Positions 10,648 through 21,787 of a stretch of DNA of 64,000 nt are shown here, piece after piece. Origin of the DNA: Calonectria ilicicola (taxonomy: Eukaryota; Ascomycota; Sordariomycetes; Hypocreales; Nectriaceae). The translations under genes were made by a program, and so were the position numbers. The notes under the pieces were generated by a model. The model did no database searches and was not told where the DNA came from. It saw only the letters and a list, made by a program, of their open reading frames with translations. The stretch covers positions 6,696,001-6,760,000 of the forward strand of contig CP085829.1 of the NCBI GenBank assembly GCA_020809705.1, read 5' to 3'. Each line of letters begins with the position of its first letter. Positions within the stretch are counted from its first letter, which is position 1.

Positions 10648-12643
10648 CTATTTTGAAAAGGCCTTTGCTTTTTCATTTACCCTCACCTTCATTTTTGTCC
10701 CGTCAACCGGCTTACAAGTGACTTGGTCGGTCTGTCAAAGAGACAGGTGAGTTAGTCAAAGATTGGAGGAAAGTGCACCACCTTGGATGTTCACTTACAG
10801 TGTATAATTCAGATTTGGTCTTGTAATAGCCCATGTCGTCCAGTATCGGCAATCCCTTGTCATCAAGTTCCAGCTCGCCCCGACCAGTCTTGATAAAGTC
10901 AAAACGTCTTGCGACACAGGCCAAAATGATTCGTGCCTCCATGTTTGCAAGTTCTGAACCTGTGCAGCGTCTTGGACCTCTCTCATATGGCCTCCATGAA
11001 CTCTCTGGGATGTCGGCGGCTTCAGGGCCCAGCCATCGCTCTGGCATGAAGTAGTCCCTGGTCTCACCAAAGATCTTCGGATCTCGCTGGATAACATAGG
11101 CTACAGGGCTTAGAATCAAACCGTCAACTACTAACTGTGTTCCGTCGGGCATTGTAAGAGCAGTGTTAGATCCTTTGGGTGCTAATCTGGCAGTGGTACC
11201 AGGTGGGTGGACTCGCAAGGCCTCCTTGACAATCGCATCGGTGTCTATGGCGATGAAGGTTAGTCTTTTCAAATATAAATAGAGTATGCCATTTCACAGG
11301 CTCACTCACACTTTAGGCGGCTCATCAACTCTCCATTTCCAGCAGCCCTCAACTGAGCAATGACAGAGGATGGGCTGGGATCTGGACCAAAGACATCGTC
11401 GAGTTCTTCCTTGAGGGCATTCAGAGAGGCAGGGCGTCTTCCTAGTTCGTAAAATATCCACTGCATCAGAATACTTGTCGTGTCATGTCCAGCAAATAAG
11501 AAACCTCGGCAAGTATCACTGGTCTGTTGAAGGATCTCAGGAGTAAGTTCTTCAATGCCAGACAAACTGAGAGCTGCAACACTTCGAGTAGTGGTGGCGT
11601 TGCCTTCAATCATCTTCTCATGTTCCTTGCGAATAGTGTCTTTTAGGACACTATCCAACTCCTTGTCAAGCCTTCTGATGCGACGCTCATTTTCCGTAAA
11701 GTAACTTCGCATCCAGTGTACAGTGTTGTCTCTCTTGACGTAAGCCTGCTGAAGTGACCGGTATGTCGTCAATACAGGGCTTTGTTTTCCGGGGATCTGG
11801 GCATTGAGTTCAAGATTAAATGTGACGATTCCTATTGATGAAGTTAGCGAAAGATTCAGCTACGGAATTTAGTAGAGTCTTACCGATAACATCAAATGCC
11901 AAGTTTGTCGCCAACTCATCCATGCCAAATTCCTCCCCAGATTCGGAGTAACTCTCGAGAATGTCGATGAAGATCTGAGACTTGTCCAGAATGAGACCCA
12001 CAAGGTTTAGTAGGTGTTGTGGCTGGAATCCGGGGATGATTCGCTTTCGTAGGCCCTTCCATTCATCTCCCTATTTTGCAGATATTTGTCAATTTTGCCA
12101 TGGTTTAAAATTATTTTGAGATGTCTACTTACATCCAAAGTAACTAGAGATCGTTTTCCAACCAATGGGCTCAAGTCCAAGATGGCTGGGTGCTTGGGAA
12201 TACTTGTTCCGTATCTCTTAGAGGGCTTGGTAACCTGCTCGGCTACAGTGTTGTCAAGGATGAACAAGATTACAAAAGACATTCTGGGTCGCCAATCAAC
12301 TAGCATGACTGGTGGGTATCCAAGCTTCTGCCATTGTTCATACATGATCATATCTGGAGGAAAGCCACTCTGTTAACACTCTACTCAGTCCCAACTAGTT
12401 CATTCCCGTTGAGTATGAGATTCAATACGTACTCCAAGACCTTCCTGCTTCGCCCGCGAGGGCAGACCTTTCAATCCATGGCCAGTGTCCAGCTTTCTTG
12501 TCGGCCGGTTCCGGCTGCGGAAAGTGGGCAAATTCTTTCAAGTTGATGTCAGTAGACTTGAATTTCCGGGAAAGGTAAAATCCAATGAGTGGAATGAGTG
12601 CCAAGACGAGCGTCGGCCAATGAGCAAGGATGGCCTCCAGCAT
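10648..12643 (-). CDS. Cytochrome P450 monooxygenase, possible N-terminal frameshift
   Basis: Heme-thiolate monooxygenase, membrane-anchored by the N-terminal hydrophobic segment after MLEAILAHWP. Spliced exons give WKGLRKR (helix C), FAGHDTTS (helix I oxygen-binding), KEALRVHPP (ExxR), PERW, and the heme loop YERGPRRCTG, with Tyr for the usual Phe and Cys as ligand. The last exon, after an intron at 10798-10733, supplies TCKPVDGTKMKV and ends at 10648. The N-terminal frame reads FAHFPQPEPADKK and then leaves the frame of GHGLKGLPSRAKQEG, which is the one that splices in phase to SGFPPDMIMYEQW; removing one base near 12485-12502 would join them. It lies in the same orientation as the CoA ligase, 523 bp upstream. 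Substrate unknown. Confidence 0.85.
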
Positions 12644-15610
12644 GATGGCGGCTTCGTACAGGTGCTTTGAATATCAGTACAAGGGGCCAGACGAGACAAG
12701 CTGGTGTAAAGCCACTGCCAGGCGTGTGTAGCACAACTACCCAACTCTAGACAACAATTTCGCCTCCTCAAAATAAAATTGAGGCAAAATTTCAAGCAGA
12801 GCCCCCGTGGGGAGGTTAAATACGTCCCGGCAAAAACCGAAAGTCCAGAATTCTGAAATCCAGACCCCCACCCTGCTTCTGTGTTGTTGAACCCCTGCAC
12901 AAGTGATCATCTGCCAAGTAGACCGCCCCAGGCGCGCCGCTTGAACTCGACGCTTGGTATCATTTTAGCCTTCCGTGTACCTGTTACTAATGGCCGGGCT
13001 TGTAGGAGGCGTGGATCGAGCCGAGAAAGCCTCATAACCGCCAACCGACAGCCAGGCAGCGGCACCCAATGAGACCTCTAAATCCCTCCCGAGAAATGTC
13101 AAAATACAAACCGTACGCAAAGATCTAGATGCGGGATTAAAACAGTTCGTTTGGCCAACCGAGCTGGACACATTACTACATGCCGCAACGGGTGGTGGGG
13201 GTGCAATAAGCTTGAAACCCACCCCCAACGCGTACCGACTCGCTGATCTCTTCTGTTTTCGCCAGAGGTTGGGTAAGCAATATTGAACATGCCCACCAAA
13301 AGCGGGAGACAAGCGGGGTCCTTCATGCCCCTAGGGTGACATCGGCCTTATCACTCGGATCAGATAAGATTGATTAGCATTGCGACGTGAAAATTTTCAA
13401 GAGCCTCGGCCTCGTAACGAAGCATGGGCCATTACGTGCTCATGGGGCCCCTGTCGGCTCGAAGACAACCCTCCTTGGCATCGGCAGATTAGGTCAGTGG
13501 GGGGTCTGCATACCGGCGCTAGAAGCAAGCATAATAAACCGCTCGAGGCCGCTGTGGACAGCCTAGCTGGTTTCCCATCGTTCGATACAAGGTTCCCTCT
13601 CGCGGACCAGATTGATGGATTTCCCAATAAAACCTCTCCGCCGAAGGACAATGCATTACGAATCTTTGCCACGAAACAAGGGTCAAAAGTCCCGGGGAGA
13701 ACCCTCCTTGGCCCCCATGTAAAATCCCGCTACCCACGACCAGTGCGTCAGCTACTTTAGTGCCGCTTACCTCATAGGGCATCATTGCTGGAAGATCGCA
13801 GCCTTCCTCCCGCTCTGATGTCATCCACTGGGATGCAATGCACGTTATTTACTTCCCCAGGCAATTCATGTTTTCCTTCAGGGCTAAGCTATGGTCTTGA
13901 TGCAATTTGAAATTTGAGCTAGCTTTGGCGACCACAGCTAATCGATTGAGAATGTTTGTGCCTGGACGCCATGAATATTTGACATCACTACAGTGTCGTA
14001 CTATCCTTCAAATTGTTACCAACATGCTGCGTTCAGCAGTGCAGTCTATTGTTAGCTATACTCTTGCGGCGATCCGAATCGATAGCCTATCTGATAGCAT
14101 TGACAGTGCTAACAGATGAACGAGGCGGACTGGCTAAAAAGTCCAAACCTTACTCGACAAAATCTCCATTAAATCAAGAATTAGTATCGATCAGTGAGGT
14201 CTAATAGTAATAACTCTACGAAGAACTTCAGTGCTTGCTATGTATGATGACCGCTGTGGCCTCGGCGCATAGATAAATCGTGTCCGCACACTCCACCGAG
14301 GCATTGATGGCTTTTCGGAGTCTAGATGATGATAAGTTCACTTCGTTTCTGATTTTGCAACGGCTTGCTAGGAAATATCAAAGTGTGATTCGTTCCATTC
14401 TAGCTAACCGGATTAATGATGGATGAGCCAAAGGCTATATCGAGTCAAGCTGACTACAAGCTTTTTGTTTTCTTTTTGGCTGTGGTTTTGGCTCTGACTT
14501 TCACAATCCTGGGATTCCTTTGATATAGTTGAAATCCTACGTCAGTTTTGATGGATTATCTAGAGTTCATATGCATTACAACCCAGAGCAGGCTAATTTT
14601 GGTTGAGAATAAGGATCCAGACACTGCCACTAGCATCTTTACGCTGTTGCCAGAGAGGCACCGAAACCTAAAGCTTCCAAGTCCTTACTCCTTCTTTTCA
14701 AATTATTGTTAGTCTCAGCCCTACAGTGCCAAGGATAATAACATACCCTTGCTCTAACTCAATTCTCACTGCTCAAGGAGCCCCACACCGCTCAACTAGA
14801 TGATAGCTGAGTTTTTGACAGATCGACTAAGGCCAAGCATTTATTTGCAAATCTTTGACCGCCAAGAAACTCTACGGTCAGAAGTCTCCAAAGGCGGTTG
14901 GTTGATGAAGTGCGGGGAAGTGGATGCGGAGCTCCCACACGAAAGCTTTTCCAACGACACACCTGAAAAAAAGCGATCCAATGAAATAGTATTCATTATC
15001 TTTCGGACAGAAGAACGACGTACAATTATGCATTGATCCAGAGTGCCGATTTATACTGATCGCTGGGTTTCATTAAAATTTTGAATTATGTTTCTTGCGA
15101 CGAGTCGCCTCGACATATTAATAAGCGACCAAGGGTCCCTATATTCTTGCTTTTGTTGCTATCAATGCTTAAAAGAATCAGTCTCTTGTTTCTGTCGCTC
15201 TCTCGAAAGCTACCTTCTTGGCGTGCATGGATGGACGGCTCAGCTCCCCCAGCAACCAATGACGTTGTTGTTGATGACCTTTCCGCATACGACGGCGACA
15301 TTCCCCCGCACTTCACATCATCATCATTGGAGGAGCGACGCGGAATTGCGCATCCAAGGTCCACCTAATGTTGAATGACATTCACGACATGGCCGAAGTG
15401 AACTGCATGCCTCGGCAGGCGAAATTCCATACCCCACTTCGAGTTGGGCATCATAAAAGACGCCGTCGAAGAGACCAGCTGTCTTCAATCTTTATCACGA
15501 CACTTCTTTTTATTCATATTTCAAGACCCCCTGGATGAGCTTTTTCACATATTAGTATCTTTTCAGCATTTCACCAAAGCTTTCTTCCTTATTTCCATCT
15601 ACCCGTCAGA
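12644..15610. other. 3-kb gene-poor gap
   Basis: Between the P450 start and the aldolase start. Several short open frames overlap on both strands (for example 12965-13312, 13380-13760, 15081-15378), none with recognisable motifs or splice partners. The 13.0-13.9 kb part looks richer in G and C than its surroundings, which could mark an old insertion. Promoters of the P450 and the aldolase must lie at its two ends. No tRNA, array or terminal repeat was seen. Confidence 0.4.
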
Positions 15611-16623
15611 ATGGCCCCGTCGGCTCTTGACAGTATTGTTAGAGGCCCAAGTGGGCCCATCGATGGCGACGCAAATGCATCCGCAGCATCTAATCGAATC
15701 GGCCCGCCCAAGTTTGATGACCCCTATAAAGAACGTCAATACCTTAAGGGAAGATTGGCCCTAGCCTTTCGGATTTTCGCAAAACTCGGATTTGATGAAG
15801 GGTAAACTGCCTAGGGTAAAATGCTAGTGGCTGAATGCTGACATTGTGGATAGTGTTGCTGGACACATCACATTTCGCGTATGGTCCATCTTGAACTATT
15901 AGAACCATGCTAACTGCTTCTTCAGGATCCTGTTGACCCCACAAGTTTCTGGGTTAATCCCTTTGGTGTGGCCTGGCCGATACTCAAAGCATCTGATCTC
16001 ATCCGTGTTGATGCCAAAGGAAACATTGTAGAAGGTGGTCCAGTGAAGCTACTTAATGCTGCAGGTTGGTTTATCCGTTTGCCTAAGTCTCTAGCCTTTT
16101 CTAAACCTGATGCTTTCTACTAGCATATATGATCCATCATGCTGTTCACGAGGCTCGACCAGAAGTGAATTGCGTCGCGCATTCACATTCCGTCCACGGA
16201 AGAGCATTTTCTACCCTCGGACGCTCTCTGGACATCATCACACAGGACTCTTGTGCTTTTTACGATGACCTCGCATTTTATGATTCCTTTGGGGGTGTTG
16301 TCATTGGGGAAGGCGAGGGACAGCACATCGCCAAAGCGCTCGGCACCAAAAAGGCTGCCATCTTGGCAAATCACGGACTTCTTACTACCGGTGAGAGCAT
16401 CGAGAGCACCGTGTTCTGGTTTATGAGTTTGGAAACTTGCTGCCGTGTTCAGCTTCTTGCTGACGCTGCCGCTAGTGGTAGAGGGGGCCAAGTTGTTAAG
16501 ATTGGAGACGAGGAGGCTGCCTTTACACATAAAACGGTTGGCTCGGAAATGGCGGGATGGTTTTCAGCCCAGCCAACTTTCACATTAATGGAAAGAGAGA
16601 GTGGAACTGAGTATACTCAATAA
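15611..16623 (+). CDS. Class II aldolase/adducin family protein, 284 aa
   Basis: Metal-dependent aldolase-fold enzyme of the araD/adducin family, acting by retro-aldol cleavage, epimerisation or decarboxylation in characterised members. Exons 15611-15801, 15854-15878, 15926-16064 and 16124-16623 join in frame (285 codons with stop); one exon is only 25 nt. The HSHSVHG segment gives the metal-binding HxH, and LANHG supplies the further His; the acidic residue in the FYDDLAF region may complete the site. It ends convergent with the sugar-type transporter, 578 bp apart. Fungal members often accompany secondary-metabolism or sugar-acid genes, and the exact substrate cannot be read from the sequence. 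Confidence 0.88.
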
Positions 16624-17201
16624 TCAGTATTAAATTGAAATCGACAATTGCCTTTTCCAATTATCCGATGCCATGCTTCCCTGTTGCAATCATGCCTCTT
16701 GTGAGTTTCTTGAGCAAAGGTGATACAGTGAGTCATACTAATTTTTCTGCTGGCCTAGGATCATCAGTCGTTTAAGATCTTGTGTTCCTGTCTTTCCCTC
16801 CCGTTTCTCTTCCCTCCCCGTTGTTCCGGTTGTAGGCTTGATACCCGCAGTCGGCATTTTGTTCTTGCCGCCTGCAGCGGTCACCAAGTAATGTCGTGTC
16901 AAGCATTGCTATTCCAGGGATATGATTATTTCGGATCCCCAGACACGTAAATATCTCGTTCCGAGTATTGTCTTTCGGTATCCCTTGGTGATTGGTGGCT
17001 TTAATGGCAATATAAAACACTAGCACTATCACTTCACTTTTACGACAGTCATCAATGTGACATTCATCATAAGGGAAAAGGGATGCTTATTATCTAAATC
17101 AGGTTGTTAAATAGCAAGTCTCTTAAATTCCTTTCCTCAGTACATCATGTAATTTCCTTCTCCCATTTTGCGCTAGCGCTCTGATTCTTCCCGCTAGCTC
17201 T
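16624..17201. other. Convergent intergenic region
   Basis: Gap between the 3' ends of the aldolase and the MFS transporter. A short minus-strand frame at 16772-17032 has no recognisable product. Both transcripts should terminate here; no further structure was seen. Confidence 0.5.
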
Positions 17202-19600
17202 TTAAGGCGAGTCTGAAAGATCGTCGGCCTTCTCAATAATCGGGGCCGGCTTAGAAATATTCTGTCGGAATATGTGTCGCCTGACAAAATAGGGAAGCCA
17301 AACAGTCGACTCATATGTGATGTACTTTTTTGTTGGGATAGAGAAAACCTCTATAAGTCTATTAGTAGGAGTCCCTCAATTTTGACGAACCACTTACGGT
17401 CCAATTCTTCCAAGGTTAGTTGTTTTGTTTCTCGAACAAAGCAGAAAATCATAAACCAAGCGATGAGGTTTAAACCTGCATAGAAGCCGACTAGAAACAA
17501 ATGGTCAGCAATTATCAAGACAGTAACTTATAGACCATTCACTCACAAGCGCCTGTTGGAGTCATTACTGTTCTCATCCTCGGAAACGTAACACTAAGCA
17601 CACCAGCTAAAGAGAGTAGTCAGTAGCATATTCACATGTTGGGAGGATCACTGACCAAAAGTGTTGTTAATACAGACGGCCCAAGCCATTCCTTGCTCAC
17701 GTTGAACGGTTGGGAAGACCTCTGCTGAGTACTGGAAAGCAACTGGTCCTTCACCCAAAGAGTAGCAAATTGTAAAGAGGTAGATGAACCTAATTGGGCA
17801 AAGTGTCAGCTAAATCCTTTCCCTAAACACCTAGTATACTTACAAGGCAACTGGACCAATTCGCTCGCCGCGACTACCATCATGCTTCAGAAGGGACAGG
17901 CCAGCAGCTAAAAGGAAGATACACATCAGGGGAAAAGTCTTTCAAATATTCCCAATTAGTCAAATTCAGATTCACATGTAATAGTTGACTTGGAGGCTCA
18001 CTATTAAGCACAACGTTCTTCGGCCTTTTGTGTCAATCAAGAATAAGGTTGGTATGGTGGCTAGCATTTGGATCGCTCCGTATCCGAGGGACGCATACAG
18101 AGCCTCTACCGCCGAGTAACCTGCATCTTCAAAAATAGTTGAGCTGTAGAAGGAAATGACTATAGAGTGTTAAAAGCAATCAATTGTACGGCGTAGTTTA
18201 CTTACTGTTGATGCCGCACATCTGTTGAGCAATCATTACAGTGGAGGCACCATAGTTGGCTCGTCTGATTCGCGGAACGGTGAAGCAATCCCGCATTCGG
18301 GCGAAATAGCCTGTACCAGCTGCTTCTTTCAGTTCCTCCTCATAGATGACCCATGAATAGTAAAAGTCTCTTGCAGCAATAATAGGATGGGCTCTCAAGC
18401 GGCACATGGATTTGAATCCTTCAGCATGTCTGTCATGTTTCATGAGCCATCTAGGGGATTCGGGGCAAAAGAAAATGCCCAAGGCGAGGAAAAAGGATGG
18501 AATGAAGGCTGAGCCAAGTTGGAGGCGCCAAGAGATTCTACCCGTATCTTTTACAATGACGTTCGCGCAAAGACCCAAAAATATGCCTATGAACACCGTT
18601 AGCAGTTATTTAGAGCAAGGGGTTATCCTAGACCAAATAATCGTCTCAAAAAAGCAGTTGGTACCTACCGATAACAACCCAGAGTTGCCAAAACATGACT
18701 AGGGCGCCCCGAATCCGGGCTGGGGCCATTTCAGCTGAATAAATTGGAACCGCTTCATACTAATTAGCACCAGCCTTTTGTCAATTGAAGCCATAGGGGA
18801 AACTTGCTAGCGTTCTTGCAGCCTATGAAAATGCCCAGGACGAATCGAGCAGCGAATAATCCTTGCCATGACTTTGCAAAAGCAGATCCAATTGGGGTGG
18901 CGGTGAGACCGCAAGCAGTGATGAAGATTTCGCCTCTTCGGCCAAAGTAATGGTTGAGAGGATCGACAATAAAAGCGCCACTACATTGCATTAGTAATCA
19001 ATGATTCCCTTTGCTTGATAGCAGATCTCACATAAGACCAGCGGTCAGGAAAATAATGGCATTGACGACACCGACAATCCATTCATCCCTTCCTGTACCG
19101 TTGATTCCAAATTCCTCCGGGAAAGACAAGTTAGCACCATTGGATCCAGTCTGATCCCATCCCTGAGTGGCGGCACCGATTGCACATAGACCAATAGAGT
19201 ACCAAAGCATGAAGGGGCCATGCCATTTGTGGTCCCGCTCGTAGGCAAGCGCAGTGCGTTCAACCTCGTCAAGCTCGGAAAAGGTCTCGAATCTTTGCGG
19301 GTCGCGCGCAACGAGAGCAGCCCTTCCAAACAGAGATGCATGCTCAGACATTCCATGTGACTCGGCAAAAGCCCGCGCATTAGCCACGGTCTCCTCAGGT
19401 GAGGTGTTCTTCGTGAAGAAAGACTATTAGTTCAAAGGCCTAATATGATGGGACATGGTAATTACCTTTAAAGGGTTCTCGACAATGTTCAGAGCAGTCG
19501 ATTTACGTCGGCCAGTGGCATCAGCCATCGCAGGCGCGTCAGCCATGTTCTTTTCATCATGGGTGATGTCAGCCGTGCCCGAGAATATTTCTTTGTCCAT
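17202..19600 (-). CDS. MFS transporter, sugar porter type
   Basis: Twelve-helix plasma-membrane transporter, proton symport or facilitation of a sugar or similar small molecule. The start at 19600 (MDKEIFSG) is preferred over an upstream in-frame ATG at 19708. Exon 1 ends NIVENPLK, followed by the [18 protein letters not shown] segment common in this fungal subgroup. Later exons carry FGRRGE (loop 2-3), FFCPESPRW (loop 6-7), and [13 protein letters not shown], the variant of the sugar-porter PETKG signature, just before the last exon, which ends at 17202. The gene has many small introns, several in the 17.5-18.2 kb stretch whose exact edges I did not fix. It sits beside the aldolase and may import that pathway's substrate (inference). 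Confidence 0.85.
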
Positions 19601-21787
19601 GACGTTTGCGAGGGCTCTGCGAGCAAGCCTGAAGGATGCAAGAAAGGACGCAATATCCTCCGCGGCCGGGCATGTCCGATGGCAACTTATATACTTGTTG
19701 CTTTTCAATTGCTGCTAACCCCGGACTCAAATCCACTCCGGGGTAAGCGTTGGGATCAGCGTGGAGTACCCCCCTCACTCCGCGTGTCAACGTTGGGGTT
19801 GCCCCGTTTTTCATCAACTATCACATCGCTGGTGTGGGTCGAGAGTCTGAAGAGAGGAGCTCGGATGACACAAACGGCAGCAATAGTCTGACCACCAGGA
19901 GCCCAAGACAAGCCTTGAACCACAAGTTTGCCCACTCATAATGTTGAATTGGAGTCAGGGGTGTTGCTCGTACCCTGCTCTATGCTCCTCAACTGCTGCA
20001 CCAGCCGGGCTTAAGCACCGCAACAAAGTGATGGTTGGCTCTCGAAGCCAGTTAAACGAGTCGAATATATGGGTCCTGCAAGTTATTCTGTTGCCTGCTC
20101 GCTGTGACGCAACCAAGTCCTTTTGTTATCCACAATACGTAGTGGGCCGACAGCCGCTGTCAGACACTATTCCCAACCCAGCTACTGATCGTCTGTTGTG
20201 CCCTCCCCAGTCTCTTTATGAACCATGGCACGCGCCGCCAGTCCAAGATTTATTTATCGCAAGTAATGTTACCTCGCAAATTTCCACCCTATCCCTTAGC
20301 CCACTCCAGCATGATTGGTGCGCTTCGCAGTCTGAGAAAAACGGGTTCCTGGTAGGGCAACGCGAAGGGCCAGTCCCCAATTTCATTCCCACACGAACAT
20401 GTAGCAATTGGTGGTGGGCACCCAATGAGAACATCGGCTCGTACGGCTTCATGTCCCATTCGACCTTGTTCAATCTTTGATTACTCAGACTGCCGGCACA
20501 TGAACCTGGAACGGATGTAACCACGCTAACCTTGTTGGCATAAATGTCGCGCCAGCCAGTGCGGCGAAATGTGACGCCCCAAGTTGCACCCGTCAGGGCA
20601 TTCTATCCGTGCATTGACGAAAATAATTTAAATCAATACCTTATTTAATACCTTTTTATCATACAATACCTCGGATTGGGCTTGAAATCTATCCAGTCGG
20701 GCCATGTGTGTTATTTTGCAACTGCGACGACTCTTCGTGTGCCTTTGAGCGAACTTTGAACAAACCGCTTGCATCATCGGAACAATAGGATAGTACACGA
20801 GACAATTTCACAAAAAAGCTAAGCAGGGAAAATCTCTGTTTGTTTATAAATCTCTACCAGACATATCAAAAACTACAAAGAGCCGTTTCAAGGGCAGTAT
20901 GGAAGCTCAGCGTCACAAACCCTCTGCTCTGAAACAGGTTGCTTTCTGCCTCCATGGTAAAATCGATGCAGCCCAAACCAATCGGAGTAAAGAACTAGAG
21001 CACAAGTGGCATATTTAACACCCAGCTATCCTCTAATATTTTTGAGCGTCAGGTCGGTATGCGCAAGAGCCGGCCAAGCATGAGGCTCTTCTCGCCAAGC
21101 CGGGAGCTATTCCCACTAGTGAGATTATTGCCAAGCATGGAGTTTGTTCAGCGCAGGGGTATTTTCGTTGGATTGCCAAGGCTATTACTCAAGTCGAATT
21201 GATCTCGCAACCGTTAGTAACAAAGACTCGGCGAGGAAATGTATCAAGTAGATGCGTACAAGAATGCTCAACAATGGGACGCAAGGTACCCTGTCTGTCT
21301 TGACTAGCGGAGAACCAAACGCATTAGTATACTATACTCGCAGCACACAATATTCTTGCTCCTCTTCAAAAGCACTTTGGCTTAATTAATTTGGTCTCTT
21401 CCAATACATGAATCAATTTCGTTTGCACAACTGCTATATGTGAATTGTGATGTTTATTCGCTCCCTGCACTAATTCATAATGTAATAGACATCACCTACC
21501 CTAAACCTACTATCCCATCGCAAACCCATTTATTTTACTATAATCATGGGAATGAATTAATAAAATGTAAAATTTAACATTGTTTGCATTCTCCATTTTC
21601 TTTGTTTGGAGCTTAGTTGAGCATTTCTTCATTCACCAATTGGGCACACTTAGTCTTAGCTTTTTATCACGCAAATGACGCGCGTCACCCCGATCAAGGG
21701 CGATAAGCGGAAAAGGCACAATTTATGCTTGTGCTCGCAGCTGTAATAGTAGATGGGTTTGTGTTCGCCATCGATACGCGAGGAGCC
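19601..21787. other. 2.2-kb intergenic region
   Basis: Between the divergent MFS transporter and the secreted protein at 21788. A 179-codon frame at 19941-20480 has no motif and an antisense frame across it, so I do not call a gene. A stretch from about 21045 to 21290 on the plus strand is open for about 75 codons after a stop and reads protein-like (for example KPGAIPTSEIIAKHG) but has no in-frame ATG or splice partner that I can support; it may be a relic. 21300-21660 is AT-rich. Confidence 0.35.

Noticed and set aside
13380..13760. 126-codon frame with overlapping antisense frames
   Set aside because: G/C-rich DNA gives open frames by chance; no recognisable protein.
15081..15378. Three overlapping frames of about 95 codons
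   Set aside because: Open in three frames at once, low complexity, no family.
19941..20480. 179-codon open frame
   Set aside because: No motif, signal or splice context, and an antisense frame over the same DNA.
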